Positions 12,260-20,501 of a stretch of 64,000 nt of DNA are shown here, in pieces. Positions within the stretch are counted from its first letter, which is position 1, and every line of letters begins with the position of its first letter. Origin of the DNA: Polaromonas sp. YR568 (GTDB lineage Bacteria; Pseudomonadota; Gammaproteobacteria; Burkholderiales; Burkholderiaceae_C); NCBI RefSeq assembly GCF_900116715.1, contig NZ_FPBM01000001.1, forward strand, positions 869,837-933,836, in the 5' to 3' direction. A model generated the notes under the pieces. The model had not been told where the DNA came from. It ran no database searches and saw nothing but the letters and a program-made list of their open reading frames with translations. The position numbers and the translations under genes were made by a program.

Positions 12260-13639
12260 TCAGCTACCCGCCACGGTCTTGATACGGGCGATCATCTCGT
12301 CAACCGCCTTGTCGACGGGGATCTTCTCGTTGATCACCCGGTTGGCCGCCTTGGCCCAGACGTTCTCGTTGTTGAGGATGGTGAACTTGTAGTTCTTCAC
12401 AAACTCGAAGCTCACGGTGCCGGCGGCGTACTGGTTGTAGACCGACAGGCGGTGCGAGTCCGCCTTCCAGAACGGACGTTCCTGCGCGGCCTTCATGACC
12501 GGGAACCAGCGGCCGAGCGAACCTTCAACGTAAGGCGTGAGGTTCTCTTCCTGCATCAGGAAGTTCACGAACTCCTTGGCGCGCGTCTTGTTCTTGGCCT
12601 GGCTGAACACGACGCCGGTCTTGACGGCCGTGCGATAGACCATCTTGCCGCCGTCAGGCTTGGCCGGAAAGCCCGCCGTACGGATGCGCTCGGTGTAGTT
12701 CTTTTTCGCGTTTTCGCGTTCTTCGGGCTTCAGGGCCGCGTTGTTCATATCGTCCAGCCACTTGGCGGGCAGCGAAATGGTCGCATTGTGTGTGAGCACC
12801 GTCGTCTTGTTGTGGAAGGCGACATTGTTGTCCGGGTCCTTCCAGCTGGTGGACGACGGCGGCGAGCAGCCCTTGGTGTACGGCGCCACATAGTCGGTCA
12901 ACGCATTGATCAGGCCGGCGCGCACGCTCGGGTCGTCGACCAGCAGCTTGCCGCTGTCATTGACGAGCTTCACGTTGTAGGCGTCCATGAAGGTCAGGAA
13001 GGAAAAGAAGGAATCACTGGAGTCCACACCCAGTGGCTGTCCGATGCCGTAGGTGCGCTGGCCAGTCTTCTGGCGGCTGGCAGGCTGCACCTTGTCGCAC
13101 CAGAAGGACCAGTAGCTCTTCCAGTCCTTGGGAATGTCGGATTCCTTGAACCCCGCGTCCGCCAGCATGTCGATCCAGTATTCGATGTGCATCGTCTGCT
13201 GCTTGATCGGGAAGGCGTAATAGGCGCGGTTTTTGGCCACGTCGTTATAGAGGAAGGTAGTCTCCGCCGTGTTAGGCGCAAAGCGGGCCCGCATGGGACT
13301 GATCACGCTGCTCAGGTCTTCGAGCTTGCCGTCGAAGGCCCATTTGCCAGTCACCTGGAAGTCATAGACGTCGGCATAGGCCACGTCGGGCGGGTTGCCG
13401 GAGTCGAGCGCCGCGACCGTCTTCGGGATCATGTCCTGCACGGGGTACTGCGACAGGTCGATCTTGACGCCCTTGTGCTTTTCTTCGTATTTCTTGATGG
13501 CGGCGAACAGCGCATCGTCTTCGGCTTTGTAAAAGCCTTTGACCCACCAGACGGTGAGTTTTTCCTGCGCGGCGGCCTGACCGCTCGCGATGAGGCCTGC
13601 CGCGACCATCGCGGCGGCCAGGATTGTCTTGAGTCTCAT
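12260..13639 (-). CDS. Extracellular solute-binding protein (CUT1 sugar ABC transporter)
   Basis: A 459-residue periplasmic binding protein, first gene of the leftward operon. A Sec signal peptide (MRLKTILAAAMVAAG...) ends near AAAQ|EK. The mature part has the family-1 layout: KLTVWWVKGFYKAEDDAL, then PPDVAYADVYDFQ and hinge regions. GAGGAGA lies 8-14 nt upstream of the ATG at 13639, which fixes the start. The nearby catabolic genes suggest the ligand is a hexonate, ketogluconate or related sugar acid, but that is inference. Confidence 0.92.
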   Translation of the reverse strand: MRLKTILAAAMVAAGLIASGQAAAQEKLTVWWVKGFYKAEDDALFAAIKKYEEKHKGVKIDLSQYPVQDMIPKTVAALDSGNPPDVAYADVYDFQVTGKWAFDGKLEDLSSVISPMRARFAPNTAETTFLYNDVAKNRAYYAFPIKQQTMHIEYWIDMLADAGFKESDIPKDWKSYWSFWCDKVQPASRQKTGQRTYGIGQPLGVDSSDSFFSFLTFMDAYNVKLVNDSGKLLVDDPSVRAGLINALTDYVAPYTKGCSPPSSTSWKDPDNNVAFHNKTTVLTHNATISLPAKWLDDMNNAALKPEERENAKKNYTERIRTAGFPAKPDGGKMVYRTAVKTGVVFSQAKNKTRAKEFVNFLMQEENLTPYVEGSLGRWFPVMKAAQERPFWKADSHRLSVYNQYAAGTVSFEFVKNYKFTILNNENVWAKAANRVINEKIPVDKAVDEMIARIKTVAGS

Positions 13640-13712
13640 TTGGCTTGTCTCCTCTGCGGGTTGATTGTTGAACTGGCACAAACTCGGAGTCTGCGTTCCT
13701 TGACGCATTGTT

Positions 13713-13722
13713 ATCATATGAT
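13713..13722. promoter_or_regulatory. Candidate operator upstream of the binding-protein gene
   Basis: ATCATATGAT is a perfect 10-bp palindrome lying 74 nt upstream of the binding-protein start, where promoter control would act. The sequence ATAATATGAT, one mismatch away, lies at 14802-14811 in the other control region of this locus. The FadR-type regulator at 6215 is the obvious candidate to bind both. Confidence 0.5.
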
Positions 13723-13783
13723 GATTAAATACCGGGCTTTCTATGGAAAACCCGGAGCGCCGGGGCCTGAACCTGGACCCGAT

Positions 13784-14746
13784 TCAATGCCATTCGGGCA
13801 CCGGGGTAAAGAGGGCTTGCCCGGCAAAATGCGCGCGCAGGTTGTTGACGGCCAGGTTGGCCATGGCATGGCGCGTCTGCACGGTGGCGCTGGCCATGTG
13901 CGGCGTCAGCACCACGTTGTCCATGACCCACAGCGCTTCGCTGGGATGCGGCTCCTTCTCAAAGACGTCCAGCGCCGCCCCCGCAATCACGCCTTGCTGC
14001 AGCGCATCAACCAGCGCCGCCTCATCCACCACCGAACCGCGCGCCACGTTGATGAGATAGCCTTCAGGTCCCAGGGCCTTGAGCACCTCGGCATTGATCA
14101 GGTGGCGCGTGCCGGCGCCGCCCGGCGTGATCACAATCAGGAAATCGACCTGCGCCGCCAGCGCCTGTGCCGAGGGGTAAAAGGTGTAAGCAAGCTCCGC
14201 CTTCGCGGTGCGCCCGGTGTAAGCGATGGACATGCCGAAGGCTTCAGCCCGGCTGGCGATGGCCTGGCCAATACGGCCCAAACCGACAATCCCCAGCCGC
14301 GCGCCGGTGACTTTGCGCGCCAGCGGCATGGGCCCTTCCTTGGCCCAGCGCCCGGCCCGCACATAGCGGTCTGCCAGCGGAATGCGGCGCGCCACGGAAA
14401 GCATGAGGCCTATGGCCAGGTCCGCCACCTCGTCATTGAGCACGCCGGGCGTGTGGGTGACGGGGATGCGGCGCTCCAGCGCGGCGGCAACGTCGACGCC
14501 GTCATAACCCACACCCATGATGGAAACCATCTCCAGCGCAGGCAACTGGTCCATCAAGGCGCGAGGCACCTTGGACTCCCCTCCGCCCGCAACGGCCCGG
14601 ATCAGCGGAGCCACTTTGGCAAACGCCGCCGGATCGCTTTCATGCAGCCGGTCATGGACTTCATAAGACGCCTGAAGCGGCTCCATCAGGAAAGGCGGAA
14701 GCTTGGCAACGGTGAGGATGTGCGGACGATTTGACGAGGCGGACAA
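13784..14746 (-). CDS. D-2-hydroxyacid dehydrogenase (2-ketogluconate / glyoxylate-hydroxypyruvate reductase-like)
   Basis: A 320-residue D-isomer-specific 2-hydroxyacid dehydrogenase. The NAD(P)-binding motif is LGIVGLGRIGQAIA. Catalytic Arg is in LINVARGSVVDE, Glu in DVFEKEPHPSE and His in LTPHMAS. The closest-looking group reduces 2-ketogluconate and hydroxypyruvate (GhrB/TkrA type). In this locus reduction of 2-keto-D-gluconate to D-gluconate would feed the dehydratase encoded divergently. It is the first gene left of the 14.8-kb divergent control region. Confidence 0.85.
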   Translation of the reverse strand: MSASSNRPHILTVAKLPPFLMEPLQASYEVHDRLHESDPAAFAKVAPLIRAVAGGGESKVPRALMDQLPALEMVSIMGVGYDGVDVAAALERRIPVTHTPGVLNDEVADLAIGLMLSVARRIPLADRYVRAGRWAKEGPMPLARKVTGARLGIVGLGRIGQAIASRAEAFGMSIAYTGRTAKAELAYTFYPSAQALAAQVDFLIVITPGGAGTRHLINAEVLKALGPEGYLINVARGSVVDEAALVDALQQGVIAGAALDVFEKEPHPSEALWVMDNVVLTPHMASATVQTRHAMANLAVNNLRAHFAGQALFTPVPEWH

Positions 14747-14785
14747 AGGTGACTCCTGTGGTCATGGTTTTTACTGAGGCGGTGA

Positions 14786-14816
14786 TTTCAATGGTATGAC
14801 GATAATATGATTGAAA
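14786..14816. promoter_or_regulatory. Candidate operator in the hydroxyacid dehydrogenase / dehydratase divergent region
   Basis: TTTCAAT (14786-14792) and ATTGAAA (14810-14816) form a perfect 7-bp inverted repeat with a 17-nt spacer. Inside it is ATAATATGAT (14802-14811), nearly the palindrome found at 13713. It sits 18 nt before the dehydratase start and 40 nt before the divergent dehydrogenase start, so a bound regulator could control both directions. Confidence 0.5.
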
Positions 14817-14833
14817 ATTAAGGATTTTCCCGC

Positions 14834-16573
14834 ATGAGCACACCTCCGAAGAAAAAACCCGCCCACGAACTGCGCAGCCAGCAATGGTTCGGCCGCCAGG
14901 ACCGCGACGGTTTTGCCTACCGCAGCTGGGTCAAGGGCAAGGGCGTTCCGCATGACCAGTTTGATGGCCGGCCGGTCATCGGCATCTGCAACACCTTCAG
15001 CGAACTCACCCCCTGCAACTCGCACTTTCGCACGATTGCCGAGCAGGTCAAGATAGGTGTTTACGAGGCGGGCGGTTTCCCGCTTGAGTTCCCGGTGATG
15101 TCGCTGGGCGAAACCCTGCTGCGCCCCACCGCCATGCTGTACCGCAACCTGGCGAGCATGGACGTGGAAGAAAGCATTCGCGGCAACCCCATCGACGGCG
15201 TGGTGCTGCTGATGGGCTGCGACAAGACCACACCCTCGCTGGTGATGGGAGCCTCGAGCGTCGACCTGCCCACGGTGGGCGTCAGCGGCGGGCCCATGCT
15301 CAGCGGCAAATGGCGCGGCCAGGAACTGGGCTCGGGCACCGGCGTCTGGAGCATGAGCGAGCAGGTGCGCGCAGGCACCTTGAAGCTGCAGGACTTTTTT
15401 GAAGCCGAAAGCTGCATGCATCGCAGCCACGGCCACTGCATGACCATGGGCACGGCCTCGACGATGGCCAGCATGGTCGAAGCCCTGGGCATAGGCCTGC
15501 CGGGCAACGCGGCCTACCCGGCGGTGGACGGCAGGCGCAATGTGCTGGCCCGCATGGCCGGCCGCCGCGCCGTCGAGATGGTGCATGAAGACCTCACGCT
15601 CTCCAAAATCCTCACGCGCCAGGCATTTGAAAACGCCATCAAAACACTCGCCGCGATCGGCGGCTCCACCAACGCCGTGATTCACCTGATCGCGATTGCC
15701 GGCCGCATCGGCGTGAAGCTGACCGTGGACGACTTCGACCGGCTGGCCAGCGAACTGCCCTGCCTCGTCAACTTGCAACCCTCGGGCAAATACCTGATGG
15801 AAGATTTTTGCTACGCCGGCGGCCTGCCGGTGGTGATGAAGGAAATCGCGCAACACCTGCACACCGGCGCCATCACAGCCAACGGCAAAACCATTGGCGA
15901 GAACATTGCCGATGCGGAAAACTACAACGCCGACGTCATCAAGCCGCTCAGCGCGCCGTTCAAAGACAAGGCCGGCATAGCAGTGCTGCGTGGCAATCTC
16001 TCGCCGCGCGGCGCCGTCATCAAGCCCAGCGCCGCCACGCCCGCGCTCATGGTGCACAAGGGCCGGGCCGTGGTGTTTGAAACCATTGAAGACTTCCACG
16101 CCCGCATCGACGACGAAAACCTGGACATCGACGAAAACTGCGTGATGGTGCTGAAAAACTGCGGGCCCAAAGGCTATCCCGGCATGGCCGAGGTCGGCAA
16201 CATGCCGCTGCCGCCCAAGGTGCTGCGAAAGGGCATCACCGACATGGTGCGCATCAGCGACGCGCGCATGAGCGGCACCGCCTACGGCACCGTGGTGCTG
16301 CACACCGCGCCTGAAGCGGCGGCCGGCGGCCCCCTGGCGCTGGTGCAAAACGGCGACATCATTGAGCTGGACGTGCCGAACCGCCGCCTGCACCTGCATG
16401 TGAGCGATGAAGAACTGGCCAAACGCATGGCCGGCTGGAAGGCGCCCGAGCCCCCGCTGTCTTCAGGCTACTGGAAGCTCTACATCGACCATGTACTACA
16501 GGCCGACGAGGGCGTCGACCTGGATTTCCTGGTCGGCAAACGCGGCTCTTTTGTGCCGCGCGACAACCACTGA
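14834..16573 (+). CDS. IlvD/Edd-family sugar-acid dehydratase (arabinonate/gluconate/galactonate dehydratase-like)
   Basis: A 579-residue [2Fe-2S] dehydratase. Presumed cluster cysteines are C61 (SELTPCNSHF), C129 (MGCDKTTPS) and C202 (HGHCMTMG), with the C-terminal DARMSGTAYGTVVLH and [10 protein letters not shown] motifs. It belongs to the sugar-acid branch (L-arabinonate/D-xylonate/D-gluconate/D-galactonate) rather than to dihydroxy-acid dehydratase. It would turn an aldonate into its 2-keto-3-deoxy acid, the substrate of the kinases downstream. AAGGA lies about 9 nt upstream of the ATG. Which aldonate it prefers cannot be read from sequence. Confidence 0.88.
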   Translation: MSTPPKKKPAHELRSQQWFGRQDRDGFAYRSWVKGKGVPHDQFDGRPVIGICNTFSELTPCNSHFRTIAEQVKIGVYEAGGFPLEFPVMSLGETLLRPTAMLYRNLASMDVEESIRGNPIDGVVLLMGCDKTTPSLVMGASSVDLPTVGVSGGPMLSGKWRGQELGSGTGVWSMSEQVRAGTLKLQDFFEAESCMHRSHGHCMTMGTASTMASMVEALGIGLPGNAAYPAVDGRRNVLARMAGRRAVEMVHEDLTLSKILTRQAFENAIKTLAAIGGSTNAVIHLIAIAGRIGVKLTVDDFDRLASELPCLVNLQPSGKYLMEDFCYAGGLPVVMKEIAQHLHTGAITANGKTIGENIADAENYNADVIKPLSAPFKDKAGIAVLRGNLSPRGAVIKPSAATPALMVHKGRAVVFETIEDFHARIDDENLDIDENCVMVLKNCGPKGYPGMAEVGNMPLPPKVLRKGITDMVRISDARMSGTAYGTVVLHTAPEAAAGGPLALVQNGDIIELDVPNRRLHLHVSDEELAKRMAGWKAPEPPLSSGYWKLYIDHVLQADEGVDLDFLVGKRGSFVPRDNH

Positions 16574-16598
16574 GCCGGATAGGCCGGGGTACAGTCCG

Positions 16599-16628
16599 GG
16601 TACCAAGCCCCGCAGCAGCGGGGGTACC
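16599..16628 (+). other. Bulged stem-loop between the dehydratase and kdgK
   Basis: CCCCGC-AGCA-GCGGGG is a perfect 6-bp GC stem. It is extended outward by GGTAC / GTACC with a 4-nt bulge (CAAG) on the left. There is no T-run after it, so it is more likely an mRNA-stabilising or processing hairpin than a terminator. It lies in the 144-nt gap before kdgK. Confidence 0.4.
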
Positions 16629-16717
16629 ATTGAGGGTTTGAGGCGCGGCGTGTTTTCCCTGGTTTTCCTCTTTCGGAAAGGCCCACGCCGGGACGCCCGA
16701 AGCAGCCAGGAAACCCA

Positions 16718-17647
16718 ATGCAAGCCAGAAAATTCGATGTCGTCGCGCTCGGCGAAGCCATGGTGGAGTTCAACCAGACCCAGGCCGGCCAACCCAATTA
16801 CCTGCAAGGTTTTGGCGGCGACACCAGCAATGCCGTGATTGCCGCCGCCCGCGCGGGCGCCAGCACCGCCTACCTGACACGCCTGGGTGGCGACACCTTC
16901 GGCCAGTCGCTGATGGCCTTGTGGGCCGCTGAAAATGTCTCTACCTCTGCGGTGCAGCAAGACGCCGAAGCCAGCACCGGCCTTTACTTTGTCACGCACG
17001 GCAAAAACGGGCATGAATTCAGCTACCTGCGTGCAGGGTCGGCCGCCAGCCGCATGACACCGGCCTGGCTGCAAGCCGGTGCGGCCGATGCAGTCCGCCA
17101 GGCCAAGGTTTTGCACGTATCGGGCATCTCGCTGGCTATCTCCGCCAGCGCCTGCGACACGGCCTTTGCCGCGATGAAGCTGGCCAAAGAGTCAGGCACG
17201 CTGGTGTCGTTTGACTCCAACCTGCGGCTCAAGCTCTGGCCACTGGACCGGGCCCTGGCCTGCACCCGCCACGCGGTTTCGCTGTGCGATATCTTTTTGC
17301 CCAGCCTGGAAGACATCACTACCCTCAACGGCATGACAGACCCCGATGGAGTGGTCGACTGGGGCCACACCCTGGGCGCCAAAACCGTGGTGCTGAAGCT
17401 TGGCGGCGACGGCGCGCTGGTGAGCGACGGCACGCGGCGCGAACGCGTGCCGGTGCACCGCGTCAAGCTGGTCGACGCCACCGGCGCCGGTGACTGTTTT
17501 TGCGGCAACCTGCTGGCGCGCATCGCGCAGGGCGACACGGTGTTTGACGCCACGCGCTATGCCAACGCGGCCGCCGCGCTCACCGTGCAAGGCTATGGCG
17601 CCGTGGCGCCGCTGCCGCGCCCCGAGCAGGTCAGGGCTTTGTTGTGA
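16718..17647 (+). CDS. kdgK: 2-keto-3-deoxygluconate kinase (PfkB/ribokinase family)
   Basis: A 309-residue PfkB-family kinase. The N-terminal substrate motif is GGDTSNAVIAAARAG, and the C-terminal signature is DATGAGDCFCGNLLA with the catalytic Asp. KDG kinase phosphorylates 2-keto-3-deoxy-D-gluconate to KDPG, which can be cleaved by the Eda encoded at 29.1 kb. The stop overlaps the dgoK start (GTGA). Related sugar kinases are possible, but the neighbouring dehydratase and KDPGal genes make KDG kinase the best call. Confidence 0.85.
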   Translation: MQARKFDVVALGEAMVEFNQTQAGQPNYLQGFGGDTSNAVIAAARAGASTAYLTRLGGDTFGQSLMALWAAENVSTSAVQQDAEASTGLYFVTHGKNGHEFSYLRAGSAASRMTPAWLQAGAADAVRQAKVLHVSGISLAISASACDTAFAAMKLAKESGTLVSFDSNLRLKLWPLDRALACTRHAVSLCDIFLPSLEDITTLNGMTDPDGVVDWGHTLGAKTVVLKLGGDGALVSDGTRRERVPVHRVKLVDATGAGDCFCGNLLARIAQGDTVFDATRYANAAAALTVQGYGAVAPLPRPEQVRALL

Positions 17648-18543
17648 GTGTGGGTGTGGGTGTGAGTCGCATTGTTGCCGTTGACTGGGGAACATCCTCG
17701 CTGCGAGGCGCATTGCTGGATAGCGACGGGAAAGCGCTGGAAGAACGCTCTTTTGCACGCGGCATCCTCACGGTGCCCACCGGCGGATTTCCCGAAACCT
17801 TCGAAGCCTGTTTTGGCGACTGGATGACGCCCGGCACGCTGTGCCTGATTTCGGGCATGGCCGGCAGCAAGCAAGGCTGGCGCGAAGCCCCTTATTGCGC
17901 TTGCCCCGCCGGCTTTGATGCCATTGCCGCCCAACTGGAGTGGGTGGAGGCGGGCCGCATCGCCATCGTGCCCGGCCTTAGCATTGAACGCAGCGGCGTG
18001 CCCGACGTGATGCGCGGCGAAGAAACGCAGATCTTTGGCGCCTTGCAGTTGCTGGGTCTGGACAACGCCCGCCTGGTGCTGCCCGGCACCCACAGCAAAT
18101 GGGTCACGGTATCCGATCGCAAGGTGACGGATTTTTCAACCTGGATGACCGGCGAGTTTTATGCGCTGCTGCGCCAGCACTCACTGCTGGCGCGCATGAT
18201 GCCCGAAGCCGACCCGGCGCACGACGCCGCTGCCTTTGACCAGGGCGTGGCCCACGCGCTGGCCGGCCCCGGCTTGTTGAACACCGCCTTCAGCACCCGC
18301 ACCCTGTCGCTATTCAACCGCATGGCGGCGAGCGCCCTGCCCAGCTACCTGTCGGGCCTGGTCATCGGCGAAGAACTCAAATCCCAGACCTTGCCGCGCG
18401 GCGAGCCCGTGGTGGTGATGGGCGCCGAAGCCCTCACGGCCCGCTACGAGCAGGCGTTGGCCCAGCTCGGCGTGCCGGTCCAGCGCGTGGGCGCGGGCGC
18501 CACCTGGCGCGGGCTGCGCGCCATTGCCGATACCCTGAGCTGA
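17644..18543 (+). CDS. dgoK: 2-dehydro-3-deoxygalactonokinase
   Basis: A 299-residue DgoK-family kinase: phosphate motif VAVDWGTSSLRGAL, SGMAGSKQGW, MRGEETQIFGAL, PGTHSKW and WMTGEFYALL are all typical. It makes 2-keto-3-deoxy-6-phosphogalactonate for the next gene product. The start is unsettled: four in-frame GTG codons (17644, 17650, 17656, 17662) lie in a GTG-rich stretch just before the conserved domain. 17644 overlaps the kdgK stop and is taken here. Confidence 0.92.
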   Translation: MSVGVGVSRIVAVDWGTSSLRGALLDSDGKALEERSFARGILTVPTGGFPETFEACFGDWMTPGTLCLISGMAGSKQGWREAPYCACPAGFDAIAAQLEWVEAGRIAIVPGLSIERSGVPDVMRGEETQIFGALQLLGLDNARLVLPGTHSKWVTVSDRKVTDFSTWMTGEFYALLRQHSLLARMMPEADPAHDAAAFDQGVAHALAGPGLLNTAFSTRTLSLFNRMAASALPSYLSGLVIGEELKSQTLPRGEPVVVMGAEALTARYEQALAQLGVPVQRVGAGATWRGLRAIADTLS

Positions 18544-18571
18544 GCTCGCGCACCTCAACGAACTCCACACC

Positions 18572-19210
18572 ATGAACGCACACGAAAAATTCTCCCAGGC
18601 CCTCACCACCCTCCCCCTGGTGGCCATCTTGCGCGGGCTCACACCCGCCGAAGCACTGCCCGTCGGCCAGGCGCTTGTCTCCACAGGCTGGACGCTGATT
18701 GAAATCCCCTTGAACTCGCCGCAGCCGCTGGACAGCATCGCCGCCATGGCCAACGCCTACCCGCGAGCCCTGATAGGCGCGGGCACGGTGCTGACACCCG
18801 AAGACGTGCGCAACGTGCAAGCCGCCGGCGGCCAGCTCATCGTGTCGCCCAACTTCAACCCGACGGTGGTGCGCGAAGCCGCCCGCCTCGGCATGGTCTG
18901 CCTGCCCGGCGTGATGACGGCCAGCGAAGCCTTTGGCGCGCTGGAAGCAGGCGCCACCGGCCTGAAGATTTTCCCGGCCGAAATGATCACACCGGCCGTG
19001 GTGAAGGCCCTGCGCGCCGTGCTGCCGGCGGACACCGTGGTGATGCCGGTCGGCGGCGTCACACCCGACAACATGGGCGCCTACCGTGTGGCGGGCGCCA
19101 GCGGCTTCGGCATCGGTTCAGCCCTCTACAAACCCGGCATGACCGCCGCCGAGGTAGCCGACAGCGCTATGAAATTTATAGCTACTTACGCTGGTACGAT
19201 CAGGGCATGA
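18572..19210 (+). CDS. dgoA: 2-dehydro-3-deoxy-6-phosphogalactonate aldolase
   Basis: A 212-residue class I KDPG/KDPGal-type aldolase. It has PLVAILRGLTPAEA near the start, IEIPLNSP (catalytic Glu region), LKIFPAEMITP (Schiff-base Lys in LKIFPA) and PVGGVTPDN / GFGIGSALYKPGM (phosphate site). It splits KDPGal into pyruvate and glyceraldehyde-3-phosphate. The last ~11 codons (about 19163-19194) are encoded by a copy of a dispersed repeat, so the native C-terminus may have been replaced. It overlaps the next start by 4 nt (ATGA). Confidence 0.92.
   Translation: MNAHEKFSQALTTLPLVAILRGLTPAEALPVGQALVSTGWTLIEIPLNSPQPLDSIAAMANAYPRALIGAGTVLTPEDVRNVQAAGGQLIVSPNFNPTVVREAARLGMVCLPGVMTASEAFGALEAGATGLKIFPAEMITPAVVKALRAVLPADTVVMPVGGVTPDNMGAYRVAGASGFGIGSALYKPGMTAAEVADSAMKFIATYAGTIRA
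19163..19194 (+). repeat. Dispersed palindromic repeat, copy A (inside dgoA 3' end)
   Basis: The core GCTAT-GAAATTT-ATAGC (5-bp arms) is followed by TACTTACGC. It matches the other five copies in this window at the dyad and at the asymmetric CTT(A/G)CGC flank, and is translated as part of DgoA. Confidence 0.65.
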
Positions 19211-20001
19211 GCACGATTTCACCTCAGGAATCAGCACAGGTCTCGTTTGGCCTGGCCGGCCGCGTCTGCATCGTCACCGGCGGCGCCCAGGGCATAGGCG
19301 AAGCCTGCGTGCGCCGCTTTGCGCGCGAAGGCGCCAAGGTCGTGATTGCCGACATTGACGACGCCCGCGGCAACGCACTGGCCGCCGAGCTGAGCGCTCT
19401 TTACGTGCATTGCGATGTGGGCGACAAAACCCAGGTCGATGCGCTGGTGGCGCAGGCGGTGGCAGCACATGGCCGCATCGACGTGCTGGTCAACAATGCC
19501 GGCATCTTCAAGGCCGCCGAATTTCTGGAAGTCACCGAAGCCGATTTCGACGCCGTGCTGCGCATCAATCTCAAGGGCTCGTTCATGGTTGGGCAGGCCG
19601 TGGCGCGCGTGATGGCTGCCGCCGGCAAGGGCAGCATCGTCAACATGAGTTCGGTCAACGGCGTGCTCGCCATCCCGACGATTGCCAGCTACAACGTCAG
19701 CAAGGGCGGCATCAACCAGCTCACGCGCGTGATGGCGCTGTCTTTGGCCGGCCAGGGCGTACGCGTCAATGCGGTGGCGCCCGGCACCATCGCCACCGAG
19801 CTGGCCGCCAAGGCCGTGCTCACCAGCGATGAAGCCAAAGCCAAGATCATGAGCCGCACTCCCATGAAGCGCCTGGGCGAGCCTTCCGAGATCGCCGACA
19901 CGGTGGCCTACCTGGCCAGCGATGCGGCCAGCTACATCACCGGTGAGATCGTGGTGGTGGATGGCGGGCGCATGACGCTGAATTACACCGTCCCGGTTTA
20001 A
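19207..20001 (+). CDS. Short-chain dehydrogenase (sugar 1-dehydrogenase-like)
   Basis: A 264-residue classical SDR with TGGAQGIG, NNAG, MSSVNG, active-site YNVSK and C-terminal SYITGEIVVVDGG. It is translationally coupled to dgoA (ATGA overlap), the last gene of the rightward arm. In comparable loci such enzymes oxidise the aldose (galactose, arabinose, glucose) to the lactone or oxidise a polyol; no lactonase gene is visible here. The exact substrate is unknown. Confidence 0.82.
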   Translation: MSTISPQESAQVSFGLAGRVCIVTGGAQGIGEACVRRFAREGAKVVIADIDDARGNALAAELSALYVHCDVGDKTQVDALVAQAVAAHGRIDVLVNNAGIFKAAEFLEVTEADFDAVLRINLKGSFMVGQAVARVMAAAGKGSIVNMSSVNGVLAIPTIASYNVSKGGINQLTRVMALSLAGQGVRVNAVAPGTIATELAAKAVLTSDEAKAKIMSRTPMKRLGEPSEIADTVAYLASDAASYITGEIVVVDGGRMTLNYTVPV

Positions 20002-20089
20002 AGCGGCGCCTAATCAGGCCAGACTTTGCCCGGTTTGAGGGGCAAACTGCTGTGGCAAGGCGCCACACCGGTGCCGCACTGGAGGCACC

Positions 20090-20500
20090 ATGACCACGAT
20101 CTACAAGGAATTCACCGTCGAGGCCAGCCTGGAGAGCGCCTGGGATGCACTGCGCGATTTCAACGCCGTGCACCAGCGCCTGGCGCCGGGCTTTGTTGTT
20201 GACTGCAAACCTGGCGAAGGCAGCCGCACCGTCACCTTCGCCAACGGCTTTGTCGCGCATGAAGTGCTGATGGGCATTCATGAAGCCGCGCACCGCCTCA
20301 GCTACACCGTGGTCGGCGGCAAGGCCAGCCACCATCTCGCGTCAGCGCAGCTGTTTGCCGAAGGCGAAGGGCGTACCCGCGTTGTCTGGATCACCGACGT
20401 GCTGCCTGATGCACTGGGAGACTACATCGACGGGATGATGACCCAGGGCGCGGCAGTCATGCAGAAGGCCCTTTCTGCGCCCCCAAAAAATCCTGCGTGA
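20090..20500 (+). CDS. SRPBCC-superfamily (START/Bet v1-like) protein
   Basis: A 136-residue polyketide cyclase/START-like protein. It opens IYKEFTVEASLESAWDALRD, the usual first strand and helix of the helix-grip fold, with a hydrophobic cavity implied by VVDCKPGEGSRTVTFANG and RTRVVWITDVLPD. GGAGG precedes the ATG. It may bind a small hydrophobic ligand. It is followed after 1 nt by a SnoaL-like gene, so the two probably form an operon; function unknown. Confidence 0.75.
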   Translation: MTTIYKEFTVEASLESAWDALRDFNAVHQRLAPGFVVDCKPGEGSRTVTFANGFVAHEVLMGIHEAAHRLSYTVVGGKASHHLASAQLFAEGEGRTRVVWITDVLPDALGDYIDGMMTQGAAVMQKALSAPPKNPA

Positions 20501-20501
20501 C

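Noticed and set aside
12452..14734. Very long open frame (760 codons) on the plus strand over the binding protein and dehydrogenase genes
   Set aside because: It runs antisense to two genes with clear motifs and across their intergenic operator; composition (Arg/His/Val-rich) is that of a shadow frame.
14771..16399. Long antisense frame (542 codons) over the IlvD/Edd-type dehydratase
   Set aside because: Shadow of a high-GC gene; no recognisable domain, and the dehydratase is intact.
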